A stretch of DNA of 16,023 bases from contig JABHDC010000177.1 of the NCBI GenBank assembly GCA_018673255.1, positions 1 to 16,023 on the forward strand, given 5' to 3'. How positions within the stretch are numbered: position 1 is the first letter of the stretch; each line of letters starts with the position of its first letter. Positions 7,675-14,410 of this stretch are shown one piece after another. The notes beneath the pieces were generated by a model. The model did not search any database. It was not told the origin of the DNA and saw nothing but the letters and a program-made list of their open reading frames with translations. The stretch comes from Gemmatimonadota bacterium (GTDB lineage: Bacteria; Latescibacterota; UBA2968; UBA8231). A program made the position numbers and the translations under genes.

Positions 7675-8736
7675 ATGACGACGGCTGTCCTGCTCTCAGG
7701 CGGGGTCGACAGTTCGGTCGCTCTGCATCTGTTGCGCGATGCAGGTGCCCAGGATCTGCGAGCCTATTACCTCAAAGTGTGGTTGGAAGATGAGGTCCAG
7801 GCATTCGGTGGCGACTGCCCGTGGGAAGAGGACGTCCGTTTCGCACGACAGACCTGCGATCGGCTCGGTGTGCCGCTGGAGATCGTGCCCCTCCAAACCG
7901 AATACTTCGATCGCATCGTCGAACACGTATTGGCAGAACTGCGGTCCGGTCGCACGCCGAGTCCGGATGTGTTCTGCAATCGCCGGATCAAGTTTGGCGC
8001 CTTCCTCGAGCGGGTCGGCGCCGACGTCGAGACCGTCGCATCAGGACACTACGCCCGTGTCCGGACGGGTCCGGACGGTCTGAGCCGTCTGCATCGTGCG
8101 CCGGATCCGGTGAAGGACCAGACCTACTTCCTCTCGCAACTGACTCAGGCACAGCTCCAGCGGATCCGCTTCCCCATTGGCAACCTGACCAAGGCCGAGG
8201 TCCGTGAGAAAGCGGCTGCGTGGGACTTGCCGGCACGCGATCGCAAGGACAGCCAGGGCATCTGCTTTCTGGGCAAGATCGACTACCGCCAGTTCATCGA
8301 GTTTCACCTTGGCCAGAGGCCGGGGCGGATCGTTGAGATCGACACCGAACGCGACCTCGGCGAACACCGGGGCTACTGGTTCTACACGATTGGGCAGCGC
8401 TACGGCCTCGGGCTGGCCGGTGGACCGTGGTATGTGGTGGAAAAACAGATTCAGGACAACGTGCTCTATGTCACCCACGGCGAGCATCGAGATGAACGCA
8501 GTCGATCCTGCTTTGACACCCAGGCACCCAATTGGATCGCCAACGCACCTGAGACCACTGCCCTGAGCGTCAAGCTGCGTCACGGTCCGGAGTTGATCGC
8601 GTGCCAGATCGAGGTCACTGATGACGACGGTCGGATGCATGTCGAACTCGAGCAATCTGATCCGGGCATTGCACCGGGACAGCATGCCGTGCTCTATGCT
8701 GGCGACCAGTGTCTGGGCGGAGCGCTGATCGTCTAG
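7675..8736 (+). CDS. mnmA: tRNA-specific 2-thiouridylase MnmA
   Basis: A 353-residue cytoplasmic enzyme that uses ATP and a persulfide relay to form s2U at wobble position 34 of tRNA(Lys, Glu, Gln). The PP-loop SGGVDSSV lies at 8-15. The first catalytic Cys is Cys101 (PSPDVFCNRRIKFG) and the second Cys197 (DSQGICFLGKIDYRQF). The DQTYFLSQL segment (148-156) and a C-terminal beta-barrel ending in GQHAVLYAGDQCLGG complete the family layout. Length is typical. The block with CPWEED after the first strand (47-52) looks more like organellar or plant MnmA than E. coli MnmA (recalled, not searched). The ATG at 7675 lacks a strong ribosome binding site. It is probably housekeeping, read from its own promoter or through from the MFS gene. 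Confidence 0.97.
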   Translation: MTTAVLLSGGVDSSVALHLLRDAGAQDLRAYYLKVWLEDEVQAFGGDCPWEEDVRFARQTCDRLGVPLEIVPLQTEYFDRIVEHVLAELRSGRTPSPDVFCNRRIKFGAFLERVGADVETVASGHYARVRTGPDGLSRLHRAPDPVKDQTYFLSQLTQAQLQRIRFPIGNLTKAEVREKAAAWDLPARDRKDSQGICFLGKIDYRQFIEFHLGQRPGRIVEIDTERDLGEHRGYWFYTIGQRYGLGLAGGPWYVVEKQIQDNVLYVTHGEHRDERSRSCFDTQAPNWIANAPETTALSVKLRHGPELIACQIEVTDDDGRMHVELEQSDPGIAPGQHAVLYAGDQCLGGALIV

Positions 8737-8827
8737 GAGTCTGTCCGGGGATGTCCGAACAACGCCTCACGCGGCTTCAACCGTTGAGTCGAATCGATCC
8801 CCTGCTCGTCGGCTGGTTGACGGCCTG
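8737..8827. other. Convergent intergenic spacer without a clear terminator
   Basis: 91 bases lie between the ends of mnmA and the minus-strand dehydrogenase. A loose inverted repeat TCAACC (8777-8782)/GGTTGA (8815-8820) and a perfect but near-loopless palindrome GGCCTGTCAGGCC (8822-8834, overlapping the dehydrogenase stop) are the only structures I found. Neither is followed by a T-run, so a factor-independent terminator is not supported. Confidence 0.3.
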
Positions 8828-9817
8828 TCAGGCCATGGTCTCGAGACGTTCAGCCGTCACCTGATACAACAGGGGCTCACCACGTTCCCAACGACCGAAT
8901 TCTTCGATGACAAAGTCAGCCATGCGTACCACTTCATCATTCATTGAGCCGGCGATGTGACTGCTCAGATGCACGTTGGGTAACTCGTAGAGTGGCGATC
9001 CAGCCACCGGTGGCTCGGGAAATGTGACGTCGAGGAGCGCCGTCAGATCAGGCCGCTCTGACCACACACGGATGAGATCCGCTTCTTCGATCTGTGCGCC
9101 ACGGCCCGTATTGATGAAGCTTGCATCAGGTCGCATGCGCTCGAAGTGGTCACCATTGAGCAACCCGCGCAGATGTTCCAGGTTCGGTAAGTGATTGCTG
9201 ATCACATAGGATTGTGCGAACAATTCGTCGAGAGACACCTTCTCGACGCCCAGGCTCGCCGCTTCTTCACTGGGCAGGAAGGGGTCGTGGACGATGACCC
9301 GCAGTTCGAAGCTCTTGAGCCGCTCGATGACGGCGTGGCCGATGACACCGATACCGATCAGTCCGACTGTCTCGCCGAACACACCGGCTCCCCGGTGCAG
9401 CTTCGACCTCGCATCCGGACCGGTATAGTCGCGGGTGTTGTGGAAGTATCCCTTGCAGGCGAGCAGGATCTGGGCGACAGTGAATTCGGCCACAGGGATC
9501 CCATTGGCCGCCCACGATGACACGACGATGATGTCACGCTCGAGCAGCGCCGGTGCAAAGCTGCGTACCGAACCGGCCGCGTAGAACACGGCGGCCAGCC
9601 GGGGCAGTCGATCGAGGATCGGCTCCAACTGAGGAATACCCCACGTGGTAAACAGGGCTTCCACGTGGGCCAGTTCGTCGATCCGCTCCTCCATCTGAGT
9701 AGCCGACAGAATGCCGGGGACCAGATCACACACTTCCTGGAGGCGCTCGTACCGTCCGGCGCCATAGACCTCCAGGCATCGCGCAGGATTCTCATTGATG
9801 ACGGCTGCTTTCTTCAT
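8828..9817 (-). CDS. D-2-hydroxyacid dehydrogenase (NAD-binding)
   Basis: A 329-residue cytoplasmic oxidoreductase of the D-isomer-specific 2-hydroxyacid dehydrogenase family, which interconverts 2-hydroxy- and 2-oxo-acids. The Rossmann glycine motif is Gly155-Ile-Gly157-Val-Ile-Gly160, with an acidic residue at the end of the second strand (Asp178, VHDPF) that favours NAD over NADP. The catalytic set is Arg239 (NTGRGAQ), Glu268 (TFPEPP) and His287 (SSHIAGS). The ATG at 9817 (MKKAAVINE) is chosen: a longer reading to 9880 would overlap the start of the divergent Sir2 gene, and purine-rich GGGG lies about 9-10 bases before this ATG. The divergent spacer to the Sir2 gene is then 47 bases. Substrate unknown; a sugar-acid or carbohydrate-derived hydroxyacid is plausible. 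Confidence 0.92.
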   Translation of the reverse strand: MKKAAVINENPARCLEVYGAGRYERLQEVCDLVPGILSATQMEERIDELAHVEALFTTWGIPQLEPILDRLPRLAAVFYAAGSVRSFAPALLERDIIVVSSWAANGIPVAEFTVAQILLACKGYFHNTRDYTGPDARSKLHRGAGVFGETVGLIGIGVIGHAVIERLKSFELRVIVHDPFLPSEEAASLGVEKVSLDELFAQSYVISNHLPNLEHLRGLLNGDHFERMRPDASFINTGRGAQIEEADLIRVWSERPDLTALLDVTFPEPPVAGSPLYELPNVHLSSHIAGSMNDEVVRMADFVIEEFGRWERGEPLLYQVTAERLETMA

Positions 9818-9864
9818 CCCTGCCTGCCCCTTCTTGTGGACAACTTCATCGGATCGGTTCTCCT

Positions 9865-10659
9865 GTGACCCCACCATCAACTGATGCCCGACTCGTCGAA
9901 CTGCTGGCGGCGACCCAGCATCTGCTGCTGTTCACCGGTGCCGGCATCTCCACGACCAGTGGTATTCCTGATTTTCGCGGCCCCGATGGCGTCTGGAAAC
10001 GACGGCAACCGGTGTATTTCGACGACTTCCTGCGATCGGAGGAGGCCAGGATCGAACACTGGGACTTCAAGCTCGAAGCCTGGCCTGCCCTGCGCAATGC
10101 CGGGCCCACTCCCGTCCACGATGCAATCGCCGACCTTGAGCGCGCGGGACGAGTGGAGATGGTGGTGACTCAGAATATCGATGGCCTCCATTCTCGCGCC
10201 GGAACCAGCGATCAACGACTGGTTGAGATCCATGGGACCAACACGAAGGTGGAATGCCTGACGTGCGGTGATCGCAGCGACCCTCAGGCTCACTTCGATG
10301 CATTTGCAGCCACCCGACGACCACCTCGCTGCACCTGTGGTGGCCTGCTCAAGCCAGCGACGATCAGTTTCGGACAGAGTCTGATCGCCGCCGATCTGGA
10401 CCGGGCCTCTGAAGCGGCAACTCGAGCCGACTGTGTCATCGCCCTCGGCTCAACTCTCTCAGTATATCCTGCTGCCACGATTCCCCTGTCGGCAGCCGAG
10501 ACAGGGGCTCCCTATGTGATCATCAATCAGGGAGAGACCGATCACGATCGACACGCCGCCGTGACGTTGCGACTTGAGGGGGATGTCCAGACGATCTTCG
10601 CCCCCGCAGTCGCAATGGCCTTGGGAATCAGGGGTCATTTGACCATCGATCCCAAATAG
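9865..10659 (+). CDS. Sir2-family NAD-dependent protein deacylase (CobB/NpdA-like)
   Basis: A 264-residue sirtuin that removes acyl groups from lysine using NAD+. Seen are GAGIS (25-29) with TSGIPDFRG (31-39), TQNIDGLH (102-109), catalytic His123 (VEIHGT), Zn cysteines Cys131/Cys134 (CLTC) and Cys156/Cys158 (CTC), LKPATISFGQ after the zinc module, and GSTLSVYP plus a late ININQ-type element (VIINQGETD) for NAD binding. The second zinc pair is C-x-C rather than the usual C-x2-C. A Tyr/Arg pair typical of desuccinylases was not evident in the cofactor loop (it reads WKRRQPVYFDD), so plain deacetylase activity is as likely as anything else. The start is GTG 9865; no strong ribosome binding site. 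It shares a 47-base divergent spacer with the dehydrogenase gene. Confidence 0.94.
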   Translation: MTPPSTDARLVELLAATQHLLLFTGAGISTTSGIPDFRGPDGVWKRRQPVYFDDFLRSEEARIEHWDFKLEAWPALRNAGPTPVHDAIADLERAGRVEMVVTQNIDGLHSRAGTSDQRLVEIHGTNTKVECLTCGDRSDPQAHFDAFAATRRPPRCTCGGLLKPATISFGQSLIAADLDRASEAATRADCVIALGSTLSVYPAATIPLSAAETGAPYVIINQGETDHDRHAAVTLRLEGDVQTIFAPAVAMALGIRGHLTIDPK

Positions 10660-10741
10660 GGTTACCGTTTCTTGAGAGACAGACAGACCAGACAGAAACC
10701 CCGTCAATGAGATGCGGGTTGGCACGAAATGGGAGCAGGCC
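10660..10741. other. Short leader with AGAC simple repeat
   Basis: 82 bases lie between the Sir2 stop and the chosen start of the next gene. They contain AGAC units at 10677, 10681, 10685 and, after one extra C, 10690, and a weak GTTTC...GAAAC pairing around them. GGGAG at 10731-10735 is the ribosome binding site for the GTG at 10742. No clear promoter hexamers were recognised. Confidence 0.4.
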
Positions 10742-12106
10742 GTGTCTGAAATCCAGCGAACCGGCAACGCAGTACCCGCCAACACGTCAGCACAATCCAC
10801 GACACCGGCGCGGCAGACCCAATCCCCTGACCAGACCGGCCCCGCACCGGCCTCCGACTCCGGGCAGCGCACAGCTGACGCACACCGCCAGTCGGGACGC
10901 AACCGGCAGACGGCCGACCAGGCCCGTACTTCCCAGGAGCGTGTAGGCCGCCTGCAGGAAGAGCGTGCCCAGGTGCGCGCCGAACGTCAGCAACTGCGGG
11001 ATGCGCGTCGAGCCGAGCGTCAGGCCGAACGGCAGCAAGCACAGGCGGAGCGCAGAGCCGAGGGCGGCGCCGGACAAGTTGATGCGACGCCACAACCCCC
11101 GTCGACACAGGGTCAGACTCAAACACCAGCGGACACGGCGACCGCGCCTGCGGGTGGTGCGGGATCGACAGGCGGGACGCCAGCACCGGGGACCGAGGCG
11201 CCCCAGGCACCGCCGCCTGAGACCACAGTCACTGAGACACAGGCTCAGACGGCAGAAGCTTCCTCAGCCCAGGCTCCGCCCCCTGAGACGACACCGGCAA
11301 CTGCCACACCGGATGCACAGACCACGGTGACGCAGACCACGGTAACTCAGACGACCGTCACACAGACCACGGTGACGCAGACCACGGCGGGTACCAGCGG
11401 CACCGGATCGGGCATCGTGATCAGCGGAAATGTGCGCGAGACCCGGGGCGAAGCCGCCGAAGACCGTGTTGCAGTTGAAGACAGCGACGTAGCGAGCGAG
11501 CGAGGCGTCACAGGGGTGCAGATCGATGACCCGGGCGAGGGTGTGACCTTCCGCTTCGAGGATCTCGGCAACGGCCAGGTCCGTGCAACACGCTTCGAGA
11601 CGCAGGATGGCCAGGAGGTGGCCACTGGCAGCCAGACGCTTTCCATCAGTGGCGCCGGAGACATCTCGGGGCGAGGGGAAGCACCGGGTACACTCAGCTT
11701 CGACAACATCGGCCTCGAGCTGGAATTGGATTCGAGCTACACGCCTGGAGACCTGCAGTTCGTCGAAATCGCTTCCGGCCCGTCAGAATCCGGCCAGGTC
11801 GCCGCAGGCAGTCTCGCAGTGCAGACCGAAACAGCAAACGAGCCAACCACGGCTGAAGCCCAGAGAGCAAGAGCGCTCGAGCAACTGTCGGCAAGAGAGC
11901 GTGAGATTGATGATGCCCTCTCGGCGGAGGAATCCTCTCTTCTGGATCTCGTGGAGAGACTCGCTCAGGATGCGGATGGGTCCTCCGGATCCGTGCTGAG
12001 CTTCTCCGACACAGACAGTCGAGACGCCACACTGAGAATCATGGCCGAGACACTCCTTGCCCAGGGCAGCCCCCCCGGGGATCGCGTGCTCCAGTTGCTC
12101 GTCTGA
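10742..12106 (+). CDS. Q/T/P-rich protein with coiled coil and flagellin-like C-terminal tail; function unknown
   Basis: A 454-residue protein. GTG 10742 is chosen over ATG 10712 because GGGAG sits 6 bases before the GTG, whereas the ATG has no Shine-Dalgarno. Layout: disordered polar N-terminus (1-65); strongly charged Arg/Gln/Glu-rich helix, probably coiled coil (about 66-110, ERVGRLQEERAQVRAERQQL); Pro/Thr/Gln linker (about 115-215) with AQAPPPETT twice and four QTTVT repeats; a beta-rich domain (about 220-350, TFRFEDLGNGQVRATRFE, GTLSFDNIGLELELD); a helical C-terminus (about 365-454). There is no signal peptide and no membrane helix. The tail LLAQGSPPGDRVLQLLV, preceded by SDTDSRD, resembles the end of flagellins, but the conserved flagellin N-terminus is absent. 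It could be a flagellin-related or otherwise exported structural protein; I do not assign a function. Confidence 0.75.
   Translation: MSEIQRTGNAVPANTSAQSTTPARQTQSPDQTGPAPASDSGQRTADAHRQSGRNRQTADQARTSQERVGRLQEERAQVRAERQQLRDARRAERQAERQQAQAERRAEGGAGQVDATPQPPSTQGQTQTPADTATAPAGGAGSTGGTPAPGTEAPQAPPPETTVTETQAQTAEASSAQAPPPETTPATATPDAQTTVTQTTVTQTTVTQTTVTQTTAGTSGTGSGIVISGNVRETRGEAAEDRVAVEDSDVASERGVTGVQIDDPGEGVTFRFEDLGNGQVRATRFETQDGQEVATGSQTLSISGAGDISGRGEAPGTLSFDNIGLELELDSSYTPGDLQFVEIASGPSESGQVAAGSLAVQTETANEPTTAEAQRARALEQLSAREREIDDALSAEESSLLDLVERLAQDADGSSGSVLSFSDTDSRDATLRIMAETLLAQGSPPGDRVLQLLV
11318..11388 (+). repeat. 15-bp in-frame tandem repeat encoding QTTVT
   Basis: Four 15-base units (11318-11332, 11333-11347, 11348-11362, 11363-11377) and a degenerate fifth encode QTTVT QTTVT QTTVT QTTVT QTTAG. 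Units 1 and 4 are identical at DNA level (CAGACCACGGTGACG). Units 2 and 3 differ only at third codon positions, so the peptide is kept while the DNA drifts. The repeat lies in the linker before the beta-rich domain. Confidence 0.92.
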
Positions 12107-12122
12107 GCCAACCTGGAGACAC

Positions 12123-12134
12123 ATGGCCGAATGA
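12123..12134 (+). other. Three-codon leader ORF (Met-Ala-Glu) overlapping the RDD start
   Basis: ATG GCC GAA TGA runs from 12123, and its TGA overlaps the ATG of the RDD gene (12131) in an ATGA arrangement. The only Shine-Dalgarno, GGAG at 12115-12118, lies 4 bases from this ATG but 12 from the RDD ATG. Translation may therefore start here and re-initiate. This may be chance. Confidence 0.25.
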
Positions 12135-12559
12135 ATGATTTCTACGACCCTTTCGGCCTCGTCGATGCGCGGCGGTCTACACGACTCACCGCATTCGGCA
12201 TCGATACCGCCCTCGGTGTGGCCGCATGCCTTCCCGTCTTCGTCACGGGCGATCCCATCGACACATCGATGATGGCAATCTTCAGCAGTCCTCTGCTCAT
12301 CCTTCTCACCATCGTCCAGACCATCCTGTTGTCACGCACGGGCCAGACCCTGGGCAAACGTGCGATCGGCATCCAGATCGTGGATATCGAGACGGGGCAC
12401 AATGGTGGCTTCGTCACCAATGTGATGAAGAGGACGATCCTCAACTGGGTACTGTGCTTCATCCCGATCTACAGCCTGATCGACACCCTGTTCATCTTCC
12501 GCCCCGATCGACGCTGTATTCATGATTACCTGGCCAGCACGCGGGTCGTGTACAAATGA
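12131..12559 (+). CDS. RDD-family integral membrane protein
   Basis: A 142-residue protein with the RDD-domain layout. The R-x2-A-x3-D motif is Arg18-Leu-Thr-Ala21-Phe-Gly-Ile-Asp25, in the first membrane segment (about 19-38). A second segment spans about 48-69. The cytoplasmic connector GQTLGKRAIGIQIVD (about 72-86) is nearly invariant in the family. A third segment spans about 104-124, and the closing motif DRRCIHDYLASTRVV ends the chain. RDD proteins sit in the inner membrane; some are ion antiporters, but most are unassigned. The start lies 24 bases after the preceding gene, so the two are probably co-transcribed. The ribosome binding site spacing is long (12 bases); see the leader ORF at 12123. 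Confidence 0.9.
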   Translation: MNDFYDPFGLVDARRSTRLTAFGIDTALGVAACLPVFVTGDPIDTSMMAIFSSPLLILLTIVQTILLSRTGQTLGKRAIGIQIVDIETGHNGGFVTNVMKRTILNWVLCFIPIYSLIDTLFIFRPDRRCIHDYLASTRVVYK

Positions 12560-12594
12560 CGACACCGGAGCAGAAACTGCACTTCGAGGCCTGA
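12556..12594 (+). CDS. Possible 12-codon micro-ORF between the RDD and kinase genes
   Basis: ATG at 12556 overlaps the RDD TGA (ATGA) and opens MTTPEQKLHFEA, ending at TGA 12592-12594, 4 bases before the kinase ATG. It spans the kinase ribosome binding site (GAGG, 12586-12589), so if translated it could couple the two genes. No independent ribosome binding site is seen, and it may be chance. Confidence 0.2.
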   Translation: MTTPEQKLHFEA

Positions 12595-12598
12595 CGCC

Positions 12599-13540
12599 AT
12601 GGCAACCCTGGAAGATCATCTACGCCGATGGCTTGCTGACGTCGAGCCGGATAGCCATCTGCTGACCACCCGTAGTCTGGGGGGCGGGATCTCCTCTGGG
12701 ATGACGGCATTTGCCGTATCCAGCGCAGGTCAGGATCGCACCCTCATTCTGCGTCAGCCGAATGACTGGACCCTTCGAAACATCCCCCATGCCGTGCGTC
12801 ATGAGTTTGAACGCCTCGGTATCCTGCAACGTGAGGGCATTCCGGTCCCCTCGCCGGTGTACGCGGATGAGACCGGGGCATCCTTTGGACGACCTGGACT
12901 CATCATCGAATATGTCGATGGCACCCCGGACCTCAGTCCGGTCGACCTGGCCGGATATCTCGATCAGTTCGCCCACAGACTGGCAACGATCCACCGGGTC
13001 GATCCGGCCACACCGGGTCTGTCACTGCCTGAACCGGATCGAGGGTATCTCGAACGCTTCAGCACTGACGCACCACCCGAGGCCGATCCCGCCTTCCAGG
13101 TGGAGCGAATCTGGGCGGAGCTTTCCAACCATGTATCGGTAAAATCGCTGAATCCGCCCGCCCTGCTCCATGGCGACTACTGGCCCGGGAACACGCTCTG
13201 GCAGGATGGAGCGCTGGTTGCGGTCATCGACTGGGAAGCGGCCGAGATTGGCGATCCACTCAAGGATCTTGCGATCAGTCGAATCGATATCTGGTGGCTC
13301 TTCGGGCCCCAGGCAATGGAGGACTTCACGGCAAGCTATCTGGCACAGTCGCCAGTCGACGTCACCCTCCTGCCACTGTGGGATCTGCAGACGGCATTGA
13401 GACTGGTGGACCGGCCTGGAGCTTGGGCCGCCTCGTACGTTCCCCTCGGACGCCCCGATATCACCCTCGACTACATGAAGCGCACACACGCCGGATTCGT
13501 CGAGCAGGCATTCACTGCGCTGAAAGAGGCGCGTCTGTAA
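12599..13540 (+). CDS. APH-fold phosphotransferase (aminoglycoside phosphotransferase/choline kinase-like)
   Basis: A 313-residue small-molecule kinase. Features are a glycine-rich segment LGGGISSGMTAF (27-38), ILRQP (50-53) at the usual ATP-lysine strand with Arg in place of Lys, the hinge region IIEYVDG (102-108), the catalytic loop His191-Gly-Asp193-Tyr-Trp-Pro-Gly-Asn198, and the metal-binding Asp211 (VIDWEAAEIGDPLKDLA). The best-known relatives phosphorylate aminoglycosides, homoserine, choline or sugar derivatives. The residues seen do not select among these, and I would not call it a resistance gene. The ATG has GAGG 9 bases upstream. It follows the RDD gene by 39 bases in the same direction and is probably the last gene of that unit, since the next gene is convergent. 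Confidence 0.9.
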   Translation: MATLEDHLRRWLADVEPDSHLLTTRSLGGGISSGMTAFAVSSAGQDRTLILRQPNDWTLRNIPHAVRHEFERLGILQREGIPVPSPVYADETGASFGRPGLIIEYVDGTPDLSPVDLAGYLDQFAHRLATIHRVDPATPGLSLPEPDRGYLERFSTDAPPEADPAFQVERIWAELSNHVSVKSLNPPALLHGDYWPGNTLWQDGALVAVIDWEAAEIGDPLKDLAISRIDIWWLFGPQAMEDFTASYLAQSPVDVTLLPLWDLQTALRLVDRPGAWAASYVPLGRPDITLDYMKRTHAGFVEQAFTALKEARL

Positions 13541-13573
13541 CCCGGCAGGGATACCCGGGTCTGGACCGCGACG

Positions 13574-13588
13574 ACTCGCCCGGCGAGT
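13574..13588. terminator. Hairpin between convergent genes (possible two-way terminator)
   Basis: The perfect palindrome ACTCGCC-C-GGCGAGT lies between the kinase stop and the minus-strand nitroreductase stop. It can form a 6-bp GC-rich stem with a CCG loop on either strand. No T-run follows it in either direction, so intrinsic termination is uncertain. The rest of this 83-base spacer holds two CCCGGG sites and nothing else I recognise. Confidence 0.4.
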
Positions 13589-13623
13589 GATGAGACCAGC
13601 CGATCGAAAGCCCGGGAGACCTC

Positions 13624-14286
13624 CTAGAGAAACGTCGCGATCTGGTCCAGCGGCTTGCGTTCGATATCCGGCACGGTTGCCGTGCTCGCCGGGTGCCCCA
13701 CCACCAGCAACAGGAAGGGGCGTTCGCTGTCGGGTCGTCGCATCAGTTCGTTGAGGAATCCCATCGGGCTGGGTGTGTGCGTCAGACAGGCGAGACCGGC
13801 ATGGTGCAGGGCCGTGATCAGCAATCCCGTGGCGATACCGACGGACTCCTGGGCGTAGTAGTTCTTGCGATTGCCCCCCTCGTCATCCGTTCCCCAGCGT
13901 TGCACGAAGATCCCGATCAGCCACGGTGCCGTCTCGAGGAATGGTTTGTTCGCATCCGTTCCCAATGGCTCAAGAGCCTGCAGCCACTCCTGCGGCGCGC
14001 GTCGTTCATAGAACTCCCGTTCTTCCTCTTCAGCGGCAACGCGGATGCTGGCTTTCAGATCCGGGTCGTTGACGGCCACAAACTGCCACGGCTGCAGATT
14101 GGCCCCACTGGGGGCCGTGCCAGCCGCCTGCAGACAGGCCTCGATGACAGCCCGATCTACGGGCGTGTCAGCAAAGTCCCGAATGGACCGACGTCGGGCC
14201 AGCTCGTCATGAAAATCAGTCGCACGATCCAGCATCTGGTCAGCCGCGAAGTGTGGGAATCCACTCAGAAGAATCTGTTTCGACAT
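13624..14286 (-). CDS. Nitroreductase-fold flavoprotein, iodotyrosine deiodinase-like
   Basis: A 220-residue FMN-dependent enzyme. [13 protein letters not shown] (31-43) and [12 protein letters not shown] (58-69) are FMN-binding blocks of the nitroreductase fold. The active-site lid carries Glu89, Tyr93 and Lys114. The spacings E+4=Y and Y+21=K match the Glu157-Tyr161-Lys182 set that binds the amino-acid zwitterion of halotyrosine in human iodotyrosine deiodinase (recalled). [20 protein letters not shown] and [15 protein letters not shown] are also typical of that subfamily. Reductive dehalogenation of a halotyrosine or halophenol is therefore plausible, with general nitroreductase activity as the alternative. 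ATG 14286 is preferred; GTG 14304 would add six residues, and neither has a strong ribosome binding site. It is divergent from the enolase-superfamily gene. Confidence 0.9.
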   Translation of the reverse strand: MSKQILLSGFPHFAADQMLDRATDFHDELARRRSIRDFADTPVDRAVIEACLQAAGTAPSGANLQPWQFVAVNDPDLKASIRVAAEEEEREFYERRAPQEWLQALEPLGTDANKPFLETAPWLIGIFVQRWGTDDEGGNRKNYYAQESVGIATGLLITALHHAGLACLTHTPSPMGFLNELMRRPDSERPFLLLVVGHPASTATVPDIERKPLDQIATFL

Positions 14287-14296
14287 GACGGGGCTC

Positions 14297-14324
14297 GTGA
14301 CCACAGGTTCGGGTGAACTATACT
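14297..14324 (+). promoter_or_regulatory. Candidate promoter for the enolase-superfamily/PhyH unit
   Basis: GTGACC (14297-14302, 4 of 6 matches to TTGACA) is 16 bases from TATACT (14319-14324). Transcription would start near 14331, giving a leader of about 115 bases. The same bases read TATAGT on the minus strand (14323-14318), placed to start the nitroreductase transcript near 14311, so the -10 element could serve both directions. The -35 match on the minus strand is poor. Confidence 0.4.
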
Positions 14325-14348
14325 TAGCGCCTGTCGGTATCTGGGCCT

Positions 14349-14363
14349 GCTGCGAAACGCAGC
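14349..14363 (+). other. Leader hairpin
   Basis: GCTGCG-AAA-CGCAGC is a perfect 6-bp stem with a 3-base loop in the predicted 5' leader. No T-run follows and I recognise no known riboswitch. A second nearby CCTGC...GCAGG pairing (14346-14350 with downstream GCAGG near 14380) could compete with it. Confidence 0.4.
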
Positions 14364-14410
14364 CTGGACCTGACCCGCAGGATTCAGCCTATTGAACAGC
14401 AGAAGTCAAC

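Noticed and set aside
8822..8834. GGCCTG-T-CAGGCC as a terminator
   Set aside because: Loop of one base, overlaps a stop codon and no T-run follows.
9818..9880. Longer start for the 2-hydroxyacid dehydrogenase
   Set aside because: It would overlap the start of the divergent Sir2 gene and adds a polar segment not seen in the family.
10712..10741. ATG start for the flagellin-like protein
   Set aside because: No ribosome binding site, while GTG 10742 has GGGAG at good spacing.
11318..11388. Short direct repeats as a CRISPR array
   Set aside because: Units are contiguous with no spacers, in frame, and encode a repeated peptide.
12599..13540. Aminoglycoside resistance gene
   Set aside because: Only generic APH-fold motifs are present; the substrate pocket cannot be matched to known resistance enzymes.
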